Below, piece after piece: positions 27,994-37,138 of a stretch of 64,000 bases of DNA. The position numbers were made by a program, and so were the translations under genes. The notes under the pieces were generated by a model. It saw only the letters and a list, made by a program, of their open reading frames with translations, had not been told where the DNA came from and ran no database searches. Position 1 is the stretch's first letter. The number at the start of each line of letters is the position of its first letter. Origin of the DNA: Siderastrea radians (taxonomy: Eukaryota; Cnidaria; Anthozoa; Scleractinia; Rhizangiidae); assembly GCA_964017195.1 (NCBI GenBank), contig OZ024889.1:66758858-66822857 (forward strand), in the 5' to 3' direction.

Positions 27994-29394
27994 CAGTGTG
28001 TTGCCCAGTTTTCGTACACTTTAGTTTGTAATCGCTATATCTTTTCGTCTTTGAGATGAAAATTTCTGAAATTTCTTTTAAAGATAGCCCATTTACTTAC
28101 CTTCAATATATAAAACGATTGGCCGCTTGATCGACGTATGTTCAAAATTATGCCATTTTCCCCAAAACTCCTAAGTTTCCCAGTCTTCGTACACCTGGCC
28201 CAGTTTTCGTACATCGACAAAACAACATTTCTCCACGAAAACGCTCGACGCAAACCGATGTGTCAGCCACCCTGCTGAGTGCTTATCGTGTTTTCTGTTC
28301 GATTTGTGAATAAATATGGGCTTAGCGACCAATAATTGGTGTAAATGGCAAATGGTTATTCGGGGGGTGGATGTTTAATCGATCCTGCAGTGTTGATTTT
28401 TTGGTCCGTCACTTAATTGGGCGGCTTTTCGTACGCTCAATCCACTGTCTCGTACGTCATTTACTGCCTTGGTAAAGGTAGTTGACAGGTTACTATTCTG
28501 CGTATTACAACTGTTAAGAAAAGGCCTGTATAAGATTCGAGGTTTTCCTTCCGTTTCAGCTTACGCGTTTAAAATAGCAAACGCTTTACTTCCGTTTCCG
28601 CTTGCTTTCCTTAGCTACTTTGGTAAATGTTTATTAGAATCGCAACAGAGTGAAAAAAATCGGTAAAACTGGTAAGCTAACGATATTTCAAGGTGTATGT
28701 CAACATTCTATGCATAGACATCTGCCTTAGTTAATTATTTGACGATTTAGATTGTTTGCGCGGGATTAAGTTTATGAAATATTCGTGACCTTTGCGTGAC
28801 CTGGATGTAAAGCGTCGCTGTTATACCACAACAAATACACGTAGTGTATTGTACTTTGCAAGGATTGCTGTGTAATCTTTGCTGCACTTGCGACTTATTA
28901 GTTTTCGAACAGTAAAGTTTAAAATTCAGTTCTTTAACTTATTTAAAAATAGGTTTTGAGAAAGGCGCAGCTAAGTGTACGAAAACTGGCACAGTAGGTC
29001 GAAATGTATGCGAAGATTCTCACCGCTAAAATTCAGGAGCAGTTAAATTTGAGCTGGTGTTGAAAGTTTTCCCATTCACTTTCATCTTTTATCTATCATC
29101 TGTCCAAAAATCATGAAGTTCCGTGCAAAATTACCTACAAAACGGGCTATTTGTTCATCTACAATACCTTCACTGTGCAGTGAAAAGTGCAAATATTAGC
29201 CGCTAAACTTTTACTCACCTCGAAAGAAATTGTCCGCACTGACCTGCTTCTTCGTCAAAAAGCCCAGCAAAACCGGCAATTTATAGCTGAAATGTTCCTT
29301 TTATTTTTGGAATTCTTCGGTTGACGAATATTTAAATGACCGACGAAAATAATCAAATAAAGTTCTTTTTGTACGAAAACTGGGCAACATACTG
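27994..29394. mobile_element. Non-autonomous Tc1/pogo-like transposon inside the Polinton, 1,401 bp
   Basis: The ends are inverted copies: CAGTGTGTTGCCCAGTTTTC at 27994 and the complement ending at 29394 (one mismatch). They are flanked by TA on each side, the target of Tc1/mariner/pogo elements, whose ends also often begin CAGT. The CAGTTTTCGTAC end motif recurs inside at about 28003, 28186-28215, 28430 and 28976. No transposase is present and the small frames show no domain. It lies between the integrase and the Bro-N gene, where it interrupts no recognisable gene. Confidence 0.85.
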
Positions 29395-29467
29395 TATGCT
29401 GTCTTTTGCTTTTGGTAGCCAAAAATATAATTGTTTCTGGCTATCTTATTTAAAAAATAAAAATATA

Positions 29468-29473
29468 TAGTAT
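29468..29473 (+). promoter_or_regulatory. TAGTAT box (putative early promoter)
   Basis: TAGTAT lies 6 nt before the Bro-N gene ATG. Confidence 0.5.
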
Positions 29474-29479
29474 ATACAT

Positions 29480-30343
29480 ATGAAAGTTTTTACTTATGAA
29501 AGTCAAAAACTGAATATTATCAAAAAGGATGATGATATATGGTTCCGTGGTAAAACAGTTGCCAGCATTTTAAATTATAAAAATACTCGTAAAGCTATTA
29601 TTGATCATGTTGCTCCAGAAGATAAATGTTCACTTAAGAGGCTCAAATCCAAGGGGAACGAATCGTTCCCTTTAAAAAATACTCATGATAATGGCCTCAA
29701 ATCTTGGGGTAACGAATCGTTACCCCTAAAAAATAACCATGTAATTTATATAAATGAATCCGGACTATATAGCCTAATTTTAAAATCAAAAATAGATAAA
29801 GCTAAAGATTTCCAACGATGGGTAACAAAAGAGGTTTTACCATCAATCAGAAAAACCGGCAAGTATGAATTCAACAACAGACCATACAAAATGCTAACAT
29901 TCAATATAAATACAGAATATGATTTACATAAAAAGGTAGTCAACTTTATTAGAAATAATTATCCGAAAGCCCTTCTAATACCAACATTAGGTGAGAATCA
30001 AGTGAATTGTAACATGCGAATTACATCATACAATAAAGGTTATCAAAAAGGTTCTTGTGATCTATTTATTGGTAATATGCATATAAATTACTCAGGTTTT
30101 GCTATCGAATTTAAAACACCAAAATGTGATGGAAAGCTTTCTAAAGAGCAAGAAATGATGTTGCAAGAGTATGAAAACAACAATTATAAAACATTGGTTA
30201 GCAATGACTATGATGAGATAATTAAAGAGATCATTCTTTATTTTCAAGGTGTTAGAATCAAATGTAAGCATTGTATTAAAAAATTCCGATCATCAGAAAC
30301 ATTACAAAATCATTGCAACTACATACACAAATATGTAACATAA
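29480..30343 (+). CDS. Bro-N / PD-(D/E)XK-like nuclease / C2H2 zinc-finger protein
   Basis: In this 287-residue protein, residues 1-125 form a Bro-N DNA-binding domain (IWFRGKTVASIL, YINESGLYSLILKSK, FQRWVTKEVLPSIRKTG). Residues ~150-255 look like a VRR-NUC/PD-(D/E)XK nuclease with GSCDLF (Asp194), AIEFK (Glu210, Lys212) and a conserved EQEMMLQEYENNNYKTLVSN tail. Residues 261-284 are a C2H2 finger (CKHC...H...H). Inside Bro-N, residues 56-88 contain two tandem copies of a (K/S)xGNES(F/L)PLKN unit whose DNA forms palindromes. It heads the replication-side gene block. I infer a role in regulation or DNA processing. Confidence 0.75.
   Translation: MKVFTYESQKLNIIKKDDDIWFRGKTVASILNYKNTRKAIIDHVAPEDKCSLKRLKSKGNESFPLKNTHDNGLKSWGNESLPLKNNHVIYINESGLYSLILKSKIDKAKDFQRWVTKEVLPSIRKTGKYEFNNRPYKMLTFNINTEYDLHKKVVNFIRNNYPKALLIPTLGENQVNCNMRITSYNKGYQKGSCDLFIGNMHINYSGFAIEFKTPKCDGKLSKEQEMMLQEYENNNYKTLVSNDYDEIIKEIILYFQGVRIKCKHCIKKFRSSETLQNHCNYIHKYVT
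29655..29733. repeat. Two palindromic repeats inside the Bro-N coding region
   Basis: The first palindrome is GGGAACGA-A-TCGTTCCC and the second is GGGGTAACGA-A-TCGTTACCCC. The two units differ, but each difference is matched on the opposite arm, so the hairpin potential is preserved. Confidence 0.8.
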
Positions 30344-30348
30344 TTATA

Positions 30349-30648
30349 ATGAAAAATCTCAAGTTTGGAGACGAATTCAATTCCTTAAAATTCAGGGCTA
30401 AGCATGTGTACGGAGCTAAGGATCTTGATTATTCTGGCCGTAAAGATAAAAAGTATGTTGTAACGCTTAAAAATGGTGAAAAAATACATTTCGGGGACAG
30501 ACAGTACGAAGATTTCTTGGTGCATAAAGATCCAGAAAGGCGTATACGATATCGTAAAAGAGCCTCTAAAATAAAGAATAGATATGGTAAATTAACATAC
30601 AAGGATCCTAGATATGCTAATTACTGGAGTTACCATCTTCTGTGGTGA
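30349..30648 (+). CDS. DUF5754-like protein
   Basis: This 99-residue protein starts at MKNLKFGDEFNS. Conserved features are KDKKYVVTLKNGEKIHFGD, FLVHKDPERRIRYRKRAS and the terminal NYWSYHLLW. These match a small protein family of unknown function common in giant viruses, which I recall as DUF5754. An upstream in-frame ATG at 30313 overlaps the Bro-N gene and is less likely. It follows that gene by 5 nt and lacks its own TAGTAT box, so it may be co-transcribed. Confidence 0.7.
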   Translation: MKNLKFGDEFNSLKFRAKHVYGAKDLDYSGRKDKKYVVTLKNGEKIHFGDRQYEDFLVHKDPERRIRYRKRASKIKNRYGKLTYKDPRYANYWSYHLLW

Positions 30649-30670
30649 ACATATTTAAAAATATAATATA

Positions 30671-30676
30671 TAGTAT
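30671..30676 (+). promoter_or_regulatory. TAGTAT box (putative early promoter)
   Basis: TAGTAT lies 7 nt before the ATG of the AT-hook gene. Confidence 0.5.
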
Positions 30677-30683
30677 TATATAT

Positions 30684-30887
30684 ATGGATAACGCAATTGT
30701 TAAGAGAGGTCGTGGTAGACCAAATCAGAATTTAACTAAAGAAGAAAAAACAAAACGAAGAACCATGTACATGTTGAATAAGGAATGGTATTGTGAGATA
30801 TGTAATACAGGTCGCAATTATACTTTGTCTGGAAAAACATGTCATTTAAAAACTAAAAAACATCGACATAATTTAAACGCAGATTAA
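30684..30887 (+). CDS. Small AT-hook / zinc-finger protein
   Basis: This 67-residue protein starts at MDNAIVKRGRGRP. RGRGRP is an AT-hook for minor-groove binding. A single C2H2-like finger (YCEIC at residues ~36-40, then CHLKTKKHRHN) follows, resembling U1-type fingers. I chose the start at 30684 rather than 30642 because the latter reads through the preceding stop region and lies before the TAGTAT box. A DNA-binding regulator is the simplest guess. Confidence 0.65.
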   Translation: MDNAIVKRGRGRPNQNLTKEEKTKRRTMYMLNKEWYCEICNTGRNYTLSGKTCHLKTKKHRHNLNAD

Positions 30888-30915
30888 AACTACTTAAATA
30901 TTATTTCACTATAGA

Positions 30916-30921
30916 TAGTAT
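30916..30921 (+). promoter_or_regulatory. TAGTAT box (putative early promoter)
   Basis: TAGTAT lies 5 nt before the polymerase ATG. Confidence 0.5.
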
Positions 30922-30926
30922 CTATA

Positions 30927-33900
30927 ATGAAGTCACTTAAATTTTTATCTAATTATAATAGTAATATGAACAAAGCCAGTTTGAAGAAACTTAGCAAATC
31001 GCAACTCATTAAATTGCTTATGAAGCAAAATAATAATACACCCATTTTACAAAAAAGACCAGTACCTACGCCTCGTAAGAGTGTTAAAGAGATGGTCAAA
31101 CGGTATGAAGAAAACATTATTCTTCCACCAATGCAGTTCAGGGATGATTATAAACCGGTTCCAACACCAAGAACCAAGAAAAATTCTGCAAAAAAACCGG
31201 TTCCAACACCAAGAACCATAATAAAACAAACAGACAAAGCTTTAAAAGGTTTTACCAAGTCATTTGAAATTGACATTAAAAGCAATAAAGACCCCCTAAC
31301 CCAAATGCAAAACACAAGAAAGGCTGTAGAACGTTATGTAACAAATTTATTGAATGAAATTAAAGGCTTGAAATATGTTGAAACATTGAAAGTCACATTC
31401 GAAAAAATTTCTAATGGTGGAATAATTGAAAAGACAGCATATTTCAATAGCACACCTCAAACAATAATCAACCAAATGGAAATCAATGAAGCATTACAAA
31501 TGTCCAAACAAAATATCTTAAACCAGATCTCCCAGTGGATATCAGAAGGATCTGGTTGGACTATCCGATCTGTTAATAGTCATTACCTCAATATCGTCAA
31601 ATACAAGCCCGTGAATGGTTCCTCATATATCCAACTGCCCCAAGAACTGAGAAATTCAAAGAAGGGTTTAATCAACATGAAAAATGAGGATAATGAATGC
31701 TTTCGATGGTGTCACATTAGACATATAAATCCACAAGAAAAATATCCTCAAAGGATTAAAAAAGTCGATAAACCATACATTGAAAAGTTAGATTACTCAG
31801 GTATTGAATTTCCAGTCAATGCCAAACATTACAACAAAATTGAGAAGCAAAACAGTATCAATATAAGTGTATTCGGATATGAAAACAAAGAGACATATCC
31901 CATCTATGTTTCCAAAGAAAAGTATGAAGATCATGTGGAACTACTTCTGATAACAAAAAATGAAAACAAGCATTATGTTCTCATAAAGGATTTCAACAAG
32001 TTCATGTACAATCAAACAAAACATGAACATAGAAAACACTTTTGTATGCACTGCCTGCAATGTTTCAGTTCCGACAGGGTATTAAGCAATCACAAAGATA
32101 TTTGCATACAAGTGAACGGTACTCAAGCAATTAAAATGCCAACTAAAGATAACAACATACTGAAATTCAATAATTTCCATAAACAGCAACCTGTTCCATT
32201 TGTTATTTATGCTGATTTTGAGGCTATAACAGAGAAGATTCATGGATGCCAACAGAATAATGAGTCATCATACACAGAAGCATACCAAATACATACAGAC
32301 TGTGGATATGGGTACAAGGTTGTCTGCTGTTATGACGACAAATATACAAAACCAATACAACTATACAGAGGTGAAAAGGCTGTTTATAAATTCATGGAAA
32401 ATATTTTAGAAGAAGTGAAATACTGCAAAAGAGTAATGAAAAAATATTTCAATAAACCATTGAGAATGACAGAAGAGAATGAACAGGAATTCAAAAAAGC
32501 AACAACATGTCACATCTGTGATAAAAAATATACTGAAAAAGACATTCAAGTGAGAGATCATTGCCATATTACAGGTAAATTCAGAGGCTCAGCTCACCAA
32601 GAATGTAATCTGAAACTTAGAATAAACCCAAAAGAAATAAAAATTCCAGTCATATTCCATAATTTGAGAGGTTACGATAGTCATTTCATTATGCAAGAGA
32701 TTGGAGCTATTGTTAAGAAACATGCATACAAAAATAATAAAGGAGAGGAGAAACAAATGAACATAAATGCAATTCCTAACAATATGGAAAAATACATGGC
32801 TTTTATGCTTGGTAACCATCTAACATTCATCGACAGTTTCCAATTCATGAGCTCAAGTTTGGATAAATTAGTCAGCAACTTACCTGCAGAAGCTTTAAAG
32901 TATACAAACAAAATATTCCAAAAAGAAAAATTCAAGCTTATGACACGAAAAGGCATTTATCCGTATGATTACATGGACAGTTTTGAGAAATTCAATAAAA
33001 CAGAATTACCAACGAAAGAAGAATTTTACAGCATATTGAATAATGAGCATATTTCAGATGAAGATTATTGTCATGCTAAGAAAGTGTGGAATAAATTTCA
33101 ATTACAAACAATGGGTGAATACCATAATTTATATCTCCAGTCTGATATCATTTTATTAGCTGATGTATTCGAAAACTTCCGTAAGACCTGTCTTCAGTAT
33201 TATAAACTAGATCCATGTCATTATTTCACGTCTCCTGGTTTGAGTTGGGACGCCATGTTGAAGATGACTAATATTCAATTAGAACTAATGACAGACATAG
33301 ATATGTTTCAATTTATTGAAAGAGGTATGCGTGGTGGTATATCTTACATTGCCAATCGATTTGGTTCAGCAAATAACAAATACATGAAAGAATACGATGA
33401 TAAGGCGCCCTCAAAGTACATTATGTATCTTGACGCCAATAACCTGTATGGTTGGGCAATGAGCCAATATCTTCCTACTGGAGGTTTCAAATGGATGTCA
33501 GAGAAGCAGATTAATAAAATTAATTTAGCTCAGTATAATGAAGACAGTAATAAAGGATTGTTAATAGAAGTTGATTTAGAATACCCCAAAGAGTTGCATG
33601 ACAATCATAATGACTACCCAGTAGCTGCCGAGAGAGTTTGTGTTAAAAAAGATATGCTCTCTGATTATTGCAAAAATATAGCTACAAAGTACAATATATC
33701 AACAGGATTAGTACACAAATTAATACCAACATTATCGAATAAAGAAAAATATGTTCTGCATTACAGAAACCTGCAACTGTACCTTGATCTTGGATTGAAA
33801 ATAAACAAAGTCCATCGAGTGTTAGAATTCAATCAGTCGCCTTGGCTCAAAGAGTACATTAGCTTTAATACAATAAAACGTACTCAAGCGAAAAATTCAT

Positions 33901-34688
33901 TCGAAAAAGACTTTTTCAAACTTATGAATAACTCAGTATTTGGTAAAACAATGGAAAACATAAAAAAGCGTGTTGATGTCCGACTTATCACAGATGAAAA
34001 GAAATTATTGAAGATGGTGAGTAAACCAACTTATGTAAGCAGTAAGATCTTCAACGAAAATCTAGTTGCATTGCATAAAATAAAGGAAACGCTCACTTTA
34101 AACAGGCCGGCATATATTGGTATGTGTATCCTTGATCTGAGCAAAACATTAATGTATAATTTCCATTATAATTACATCAAAAAAAAGTATGGAAATAAAG
34201 CCAAATTATTATTCACAGACACAGACTCATTAACATATGAAATTGAAGCAGAAGATGTTTACCAAGACTTTTGGAATGACAAAGATCGATTTGACAACAG
34301 CGACTACCCAGAAAGCTCGCCGTATTTCGATACAACAAACAAGAAGGTAATCGGTAAATTCAAAGATGAAGCAGCTGGAATTCCAATAACAGAATTCGTC
34401 GGTTTGCGATCTAAAATGTACAGTTACATCAAAGACAATAATAAAGGCGGAAAAACAGCTAAGGGAATTAAGAGAAATATAATAAAGAACAACATCAAAC
34501 ATCAAGACTACAAAAATATTTTATTAGAAAATAAACAAATACATCATACCATGAAAACTATTCGAAGCAGTAAACATCAACTTGGAAGTTATGAAATAAA
34601 CAAAGTGTCACTCAGCTGTTTCGACGATAAACGATATATAGCAAACGATGGAATCAACAGTTTCTCTTACGGACATTATGCAATCTGA
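30927..34688 (+). CDS. Protein-primed family B DNA polymerase
   Basis: The 1,253 residues are the usual length for Polintons. The N-terminal extension has three (R/K)PVPTPR repeats (about residues 46, 74 and 90) that resemble SH3-binding peptides. A C2H2-type finger (HFCMHC...H) lies near 371 and an HNH/endonuclease VII-like zinc region (CHIC...RDHCHITGKFRG...C) at about 528-562. The proofreading domain has YADFEA (~427-432), HNLRGYDSHF (~578) and YLQSDIILLADVF (~734). The polymerase domain has DANNLYGWAM (~836), KLMNNSVFGKTMEN (~1000) and FTDTDS (~1096). It would replicate the linear genome from its termini using a protein primer. A second Met (MNKASLKKL) 12 codons in is also possible. Confidence 0.97.
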   Translation: MKSLKFLSNYNSNMNKASLKKLSKSQLIKLLMKQNNNTPILQKRPVPTPRKSVKEMVKRYEENIILPPMQFRDDYKPVPTPRTKKNSAKKPVPTPRTIIKQTDKALKGFTKSFEIDIKSNKDPLTQMQNTRKAVERYVTNLLNEIKGLKYVETLKVTFEKISNGGIIEKTAYFNSTPQTIINQMEINEALQMSKQNILNQISQWISEGSGWTIRSVNSHYLNIVKYKPVNGSSYIQLPQELRNSKKGLINMKNEDNECFRWCHIRHINPQEKYPQRIKKVDKPYIEKLDYSGIEFPVNAKHYNKIEKQNSINISVFGYENKETYPIYVSKEKYEDHVELLLITKNENKHYVLIKDFNKFMYNQTKHEHRKHFCMHCLQCFSSDRVLSNHKDICIQVNGTQAIKMPTKDNNILKFNNFHKQQPVPFVIYADFEAITEKIHGCQQNNESSYTEAYQIHTDCGYGYKVVCCYDDKYTKPIQLYRGEKAVYKFMENILEEVKYCKRVMKKYFNKPLRMTEENEQEFKKATTCHICDKKYTEKDIQVRDHCHITGKFRGSAHQECNLKLRINPKEIKIPVIFHNLRGYDSHFIMQEIGAIVKKHAYKNNKGEEKQMNINAIPNNMEKYMAFMLGNHLTFIDSFQFMSSSLDKLVSNLPAEALKYTNKIFQKEKFKLMTRKGIYPYDYMDSFEKFNKTELPTKEEFYSILNNEHISDEDYCHAKKVWNKFQLQTMGEYHNLYLQSDIILLADVFENFRKTCLQYYKLDPCHYFTSPGLSWDAMLKMTNIQLELMTDIDMFQFIERGMRGGISYIANRFGSANNKYMKEYDDKAPSKYIMYLDANNLYGWAMSQYLPTGGFKWMSEKQINKINLAQYNEDSNKGLLIEVDLEYPKELHDNHNDYPVAAERVCVKKDMLSDYCKNIATKYNISTGLVHKLIPTLSNKEKYVLHYRNLQLYLDLGLKINKVHRVLEFNQSPWLKEYISFNTIKRTQAKNSFEKDFFKLMNNSVFGKTMENIKKRVDVRLITDEKKLLKMVSKPTYVSSKIFNENLVALHKIKETLTLNRPAYIGMCILDLSKTLMYNFHYNYIKKKYGNKAKLLFTDTDSLTYEIEAEDVYQDFWNDKDRFDNSDYPESSPYFDTTNKKVIGKFKDEAAGIPITEFVGLRSKMYSYIKDNNKGGKTAKGIKRNIIKNNIKHQDYKNILLENKQIHHTMKTIRSSKHQLGSYEINKVSLSCFDDKRYIANDGINSFSYGHYAI

Positions 34689-34691
34689 AGC

Positions 34692-34803
34692 TGTGACGTC
34701 ACGCCACAGCTGTGGCGTTTTGTGGTTGACCGAGATCATATGATAGTCTCATGTCATTGACACAATAGCTATTAGTAATGACGTCACGCCACAGCTGTGG
34801 CGG
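34692..34803. promoter_or_regulatory. Paired CRE + CAGCTG palindromes next to the right terminal repeat
   Basis: A composite motif TGACGTCA followed by the 16-bp palindrome CGCCACAGCTGTGGCG occurs at about 34693-34717 and again at about 34779-34803. TGACGTCA is a cAMP-response-element sequence and CAGCTG an E-box. Position between the polymerase stop and the terminal repeat suggests a control or replication element. Three ACTTTACTGACAA-like units follow at 34850-34886. Confidence 0.6.
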
Positions 34804-34890
34804 TCTCCATACAAGTTCCGCAAACACAGTCTGCTTTTCTGTTCACTACAAACTTTACTGACAAACTTTACTGACAAACTTTACTTCAAA

Positions 34891-35391
34891 TACAAGTTCA
34901 TCTGATATTACATGACAATCTGATGACTCATCGGGAAAGTCCAATTTCATCATAAACTTCCTGTTTTCACCAGACATGTCCGGACTTGTTTCTGAGAAAA
35001 ACTTCCTGCTTTTCCGAGAAAGACTTCCTGTGGTGTGGAATCACGTGATTGAATAATGCGTTGGATACATAAAATGGAACCAGCATCGCAAAAAGAAACA
35101 TCCCCAATGCGAAACAGATGGAGCCAGCATATGAACCGTGATTGCTTGATGTGCCCTACGAGACTTCGTCTCTACCCACATTCAAGCTGCAAAGGAGCCT
35201 CACTCGTTGACTTCGTCAACGACTTCCCGAGCCTGCTCGGCTCCTTACCGACATGTGAAAAAACATATAGTATCCAAATAATTGATCTCGATGAAATGAT
35301 CACCATCTGATGGAATAGTAGTTATAGAGTTGGCGTTGTTCAAGATCAGTTTTGAAAAAACTGGTCTCGAACCGCCAACTCTATAACTACT
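34891..35391. repeat. Polinton right terminal inverted repeat (501 bp)
   Basis: This is the inverted counterpart of 14827-15327 and ends at the 6-bp target duplication TCCTGA (35392-35397). The same tip palindrome and hairpin series are present. Confidence 0.97.
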
Positions 35392-35424
35392 TCCTGACTT
35401 GAGAAACTTATCAGAGTAACACTG

Positions 35425-35830
35425 ATGAACTTGATGGAAAGTTTTGTTGTAAAACCACCTTCTCTATTCTTTGACCATTCTCAGATCGTTTGCTGGATGA
35501 AATGTTCTCCATCAGATTCGTCTCGATCAATATCGAAACCCCAACTCAAATTATTTCCCTTACCAAAACAATATATTTGGAATGAGGATTCAGCACAAAT
35601 TTTTCTCGGCACCTTGAAAATGGACGAGTTCCAATCAAAAATATCATTGTTCGAACAAACTGATTTTGTCTCAGACAATGAAGGTGTTGAACTTGTGTAC
35701 CAGTCAAATCGAAGCTTCAACATCCCCCCCCGGGCAACCCCCCGGGGATTTGAACTTTTGAAGATTGCCTTGTTCAAATTCCCTCTCCTCGGGGCAAAAA
35801 AGCTATTCAAATGCTTCATCGGTAAGTAGT
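35425..35830 (+). pseudogene. LINE endonuclease fragment interrupted by a C-rich repeat
   Basis: The first ~100 codons resemble the C-terminal end of a CR1/RTE-type retrotransposon endonuclease and the following linker (DHSQIVCWM, LFPLPKQYIWNEDSAQIFL). At about 35724 the sequence passes into a CCCCCCCCGGGCAACCCCCC motif also seen in the element inside LINE ORF1. No reverse transcriptase follows in frame. Confidence 0.45.
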
Positions 35831-36790
35831 TAAATACCTCACCTCAAAGACAAATTTCGTCTTCAATCAAACACTGTTCACGCTTTTCAGAGAGATATGC
35901 GGTAATGACACCTTAAAACTTCTTTTAAAGCCTTTTGAGAGAATTATTCGCTAACAAAGGCAAAATTCTATCTTGTAAATCCGTCAAACCCTGCAAAAAG
36001 CGAAAAAAGTCACGGGCGTATTATTATTATAATTTTTTTAATTTTCTTTATTTTATTTTCTCTTATATATTTTTTTAATTTTCTTTATATTATTTTTTCT
36101 TATATAATTTTTTTCTATTTCATCTTATTGTATTTACCATTTTTTCTTATTCTTATCTGGTATGTTGGCGAAGTTAAATAAACTAAACTAAAGGTCTTGA
36201 GTTGTGCACCTTAGAGTATATTCCAGGTTCTTCGGGTTTCCACCCCAAAGGAAGTGCCCATCTCACTTTGCAGCCTAAGATCTCTTTGTCTATCACTTAA
36301 GTTGTACGTTGAAGAAAGCATTAGATCCCTGTCGAGTGCTCCGAGCCGGGTGGTAGGAGGTATTGACCCAGGAACCCGTCATACTGCTGAGCAGCCTGTC
36401 ATTGAGCTAACTAATATAAAGATGATCGGCAGAGGGAACTGGTAGAGGGCTCCGTAACAGTAATCCTGTGACGTATACGTAGCTGTAGGTACACTGGCTC
36501 TGTTGCGTTGACTGCAGACACCCTTGCTTATTGGGCTTGCTATCACAACCTGCTGCCAACTCCCGCTCATGCTCAAACAGCTCCCTCCTCCCTGGCCATA
36601 TTTATGATTACCCTTGAAGTATGATCAACAGTACAACTGTTTTAAATGAAATGTTCTGCGGGAAACTGCCAAACCAGCAGATGGAGCAAAAGTACCCTCT
36701 TGCTTTGGCGTCACCATCCTCTGCAAAGGCTCTTTAGTACCGGTGCCACCACTGGAGAAGCTATATGAAACCAAGAGAGGAGAAACATAT
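35831..36790. other. No gene recognised; T-rich low-complexity tract
   Basis: 36020-36160 is a (T/A)-rich tract with TTTTTAATTTTCTTTAT repeats that ends AAATAAACTAAACTAAA, possibly the 3' end of a LINE or SINE. The remaining DNA shows no coding region. Confidence 0.45.
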
Positions 36791-36866
36791 TCTTTTCAAG
36801 GCCGGATTCGACAACAGTTTCTAAAGCGGAACAACTATGACCTTACGTTGTTAAATTCTGTTTGCA
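36791..36866 (+). pseudogene. Third fragment of the glycosyltransferase-like gene (3' end)
   Basis: About 75 bp match the last codons of the gene at 1692-3077 (the SFQGWIRQQFLKRNN region at 2992-3067) with few changes. The rest of the gene is absent, so this is an isolated remnant of the same duplication process. Confidence 0.85.
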
Positions 36867-36905
36867 CGCCATACTCGTGACGCTCCCGAATAGCATTAAG
36901 GGCCC

Positions 36906-37138
36906 TTAGACTAAGAGTAGTCTCTCTCTGCGCTCCGGGATAGTTGAGCGCGTAAAGAACACGTGGGCGGGCGCGAAAATCGCCAGCGAGGGTTAAAAAA
37001 TGGTCTGCGGCGTGTAAACGTATCGTACTTGTGATAATTACGCGTGCGCCACGTCTCCACGCGGCAGGAGATTTTCACGCGCGCGTGTTCTTTTTGCTCG
37101 ACTATCCCGAGCGGGAAGGAAGACCGCTCGTGGTCTAA
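36906..37138. mobile_element. MITE with TTAGACYACGAG-type inverted ends
   Basis: Imperfect inverted ends (TTAGACTAAGAGTAGTCTCT against the complement of the end at 37138) continue into GGGATAGTYGAG and AAGAACACG. It is the same family as the element at 50103-50541. No coding capacity. Confidence 0.7.

Larger units (their letters stand above)
14827..35391. mobile_element. Polinton/Maverick (adintovirus-like) element, 20,565 bp, near-intact
   Basis: The element starts 5'-AGTAGTTATAGAGTTGGC and ends with the inverted copy. It is flanked by the 6-bp direct repeat TCCTGA (14821-14826 and 35392-35397), the Polinton target-duplication length. It encodes the diagnostic set: protein-primed DNA polymerase B, retroviral-type integrase, HerA/FtsK packaging ATPase, adenain-like protease, double jelly-roll major capsid and minor capsid. 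The terminal repeats differ at only a couple of positions over 501 bp, so the insertion is young. The element is more AT-rich than its flanks. A 1.4-kb non-autonomous transposon sits inside at 27994-29394. Confidence 0.97.

Noticed and set aside
28035..28666. Small frames inside the 1.4-kb transposon
   Set aside because: No transposase motif or other domain; the element is non-autonomous.
27966..29459. A small late gene split by the 1.4-kb transposon (ATG restored by joining flanks)
   Set aside because: The joined frame would be only about two dozen codons and has no recognisable feature.
36350..36420. tRNA-like stretch on the minus strand (TTAGCTCAATGACAGG ... GGGTTCCTGGGTC)
   Set aside because: Only weak A- and B-box resemblance; I could not fold a convincing cloverleaf. 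It may be a SINE relic.
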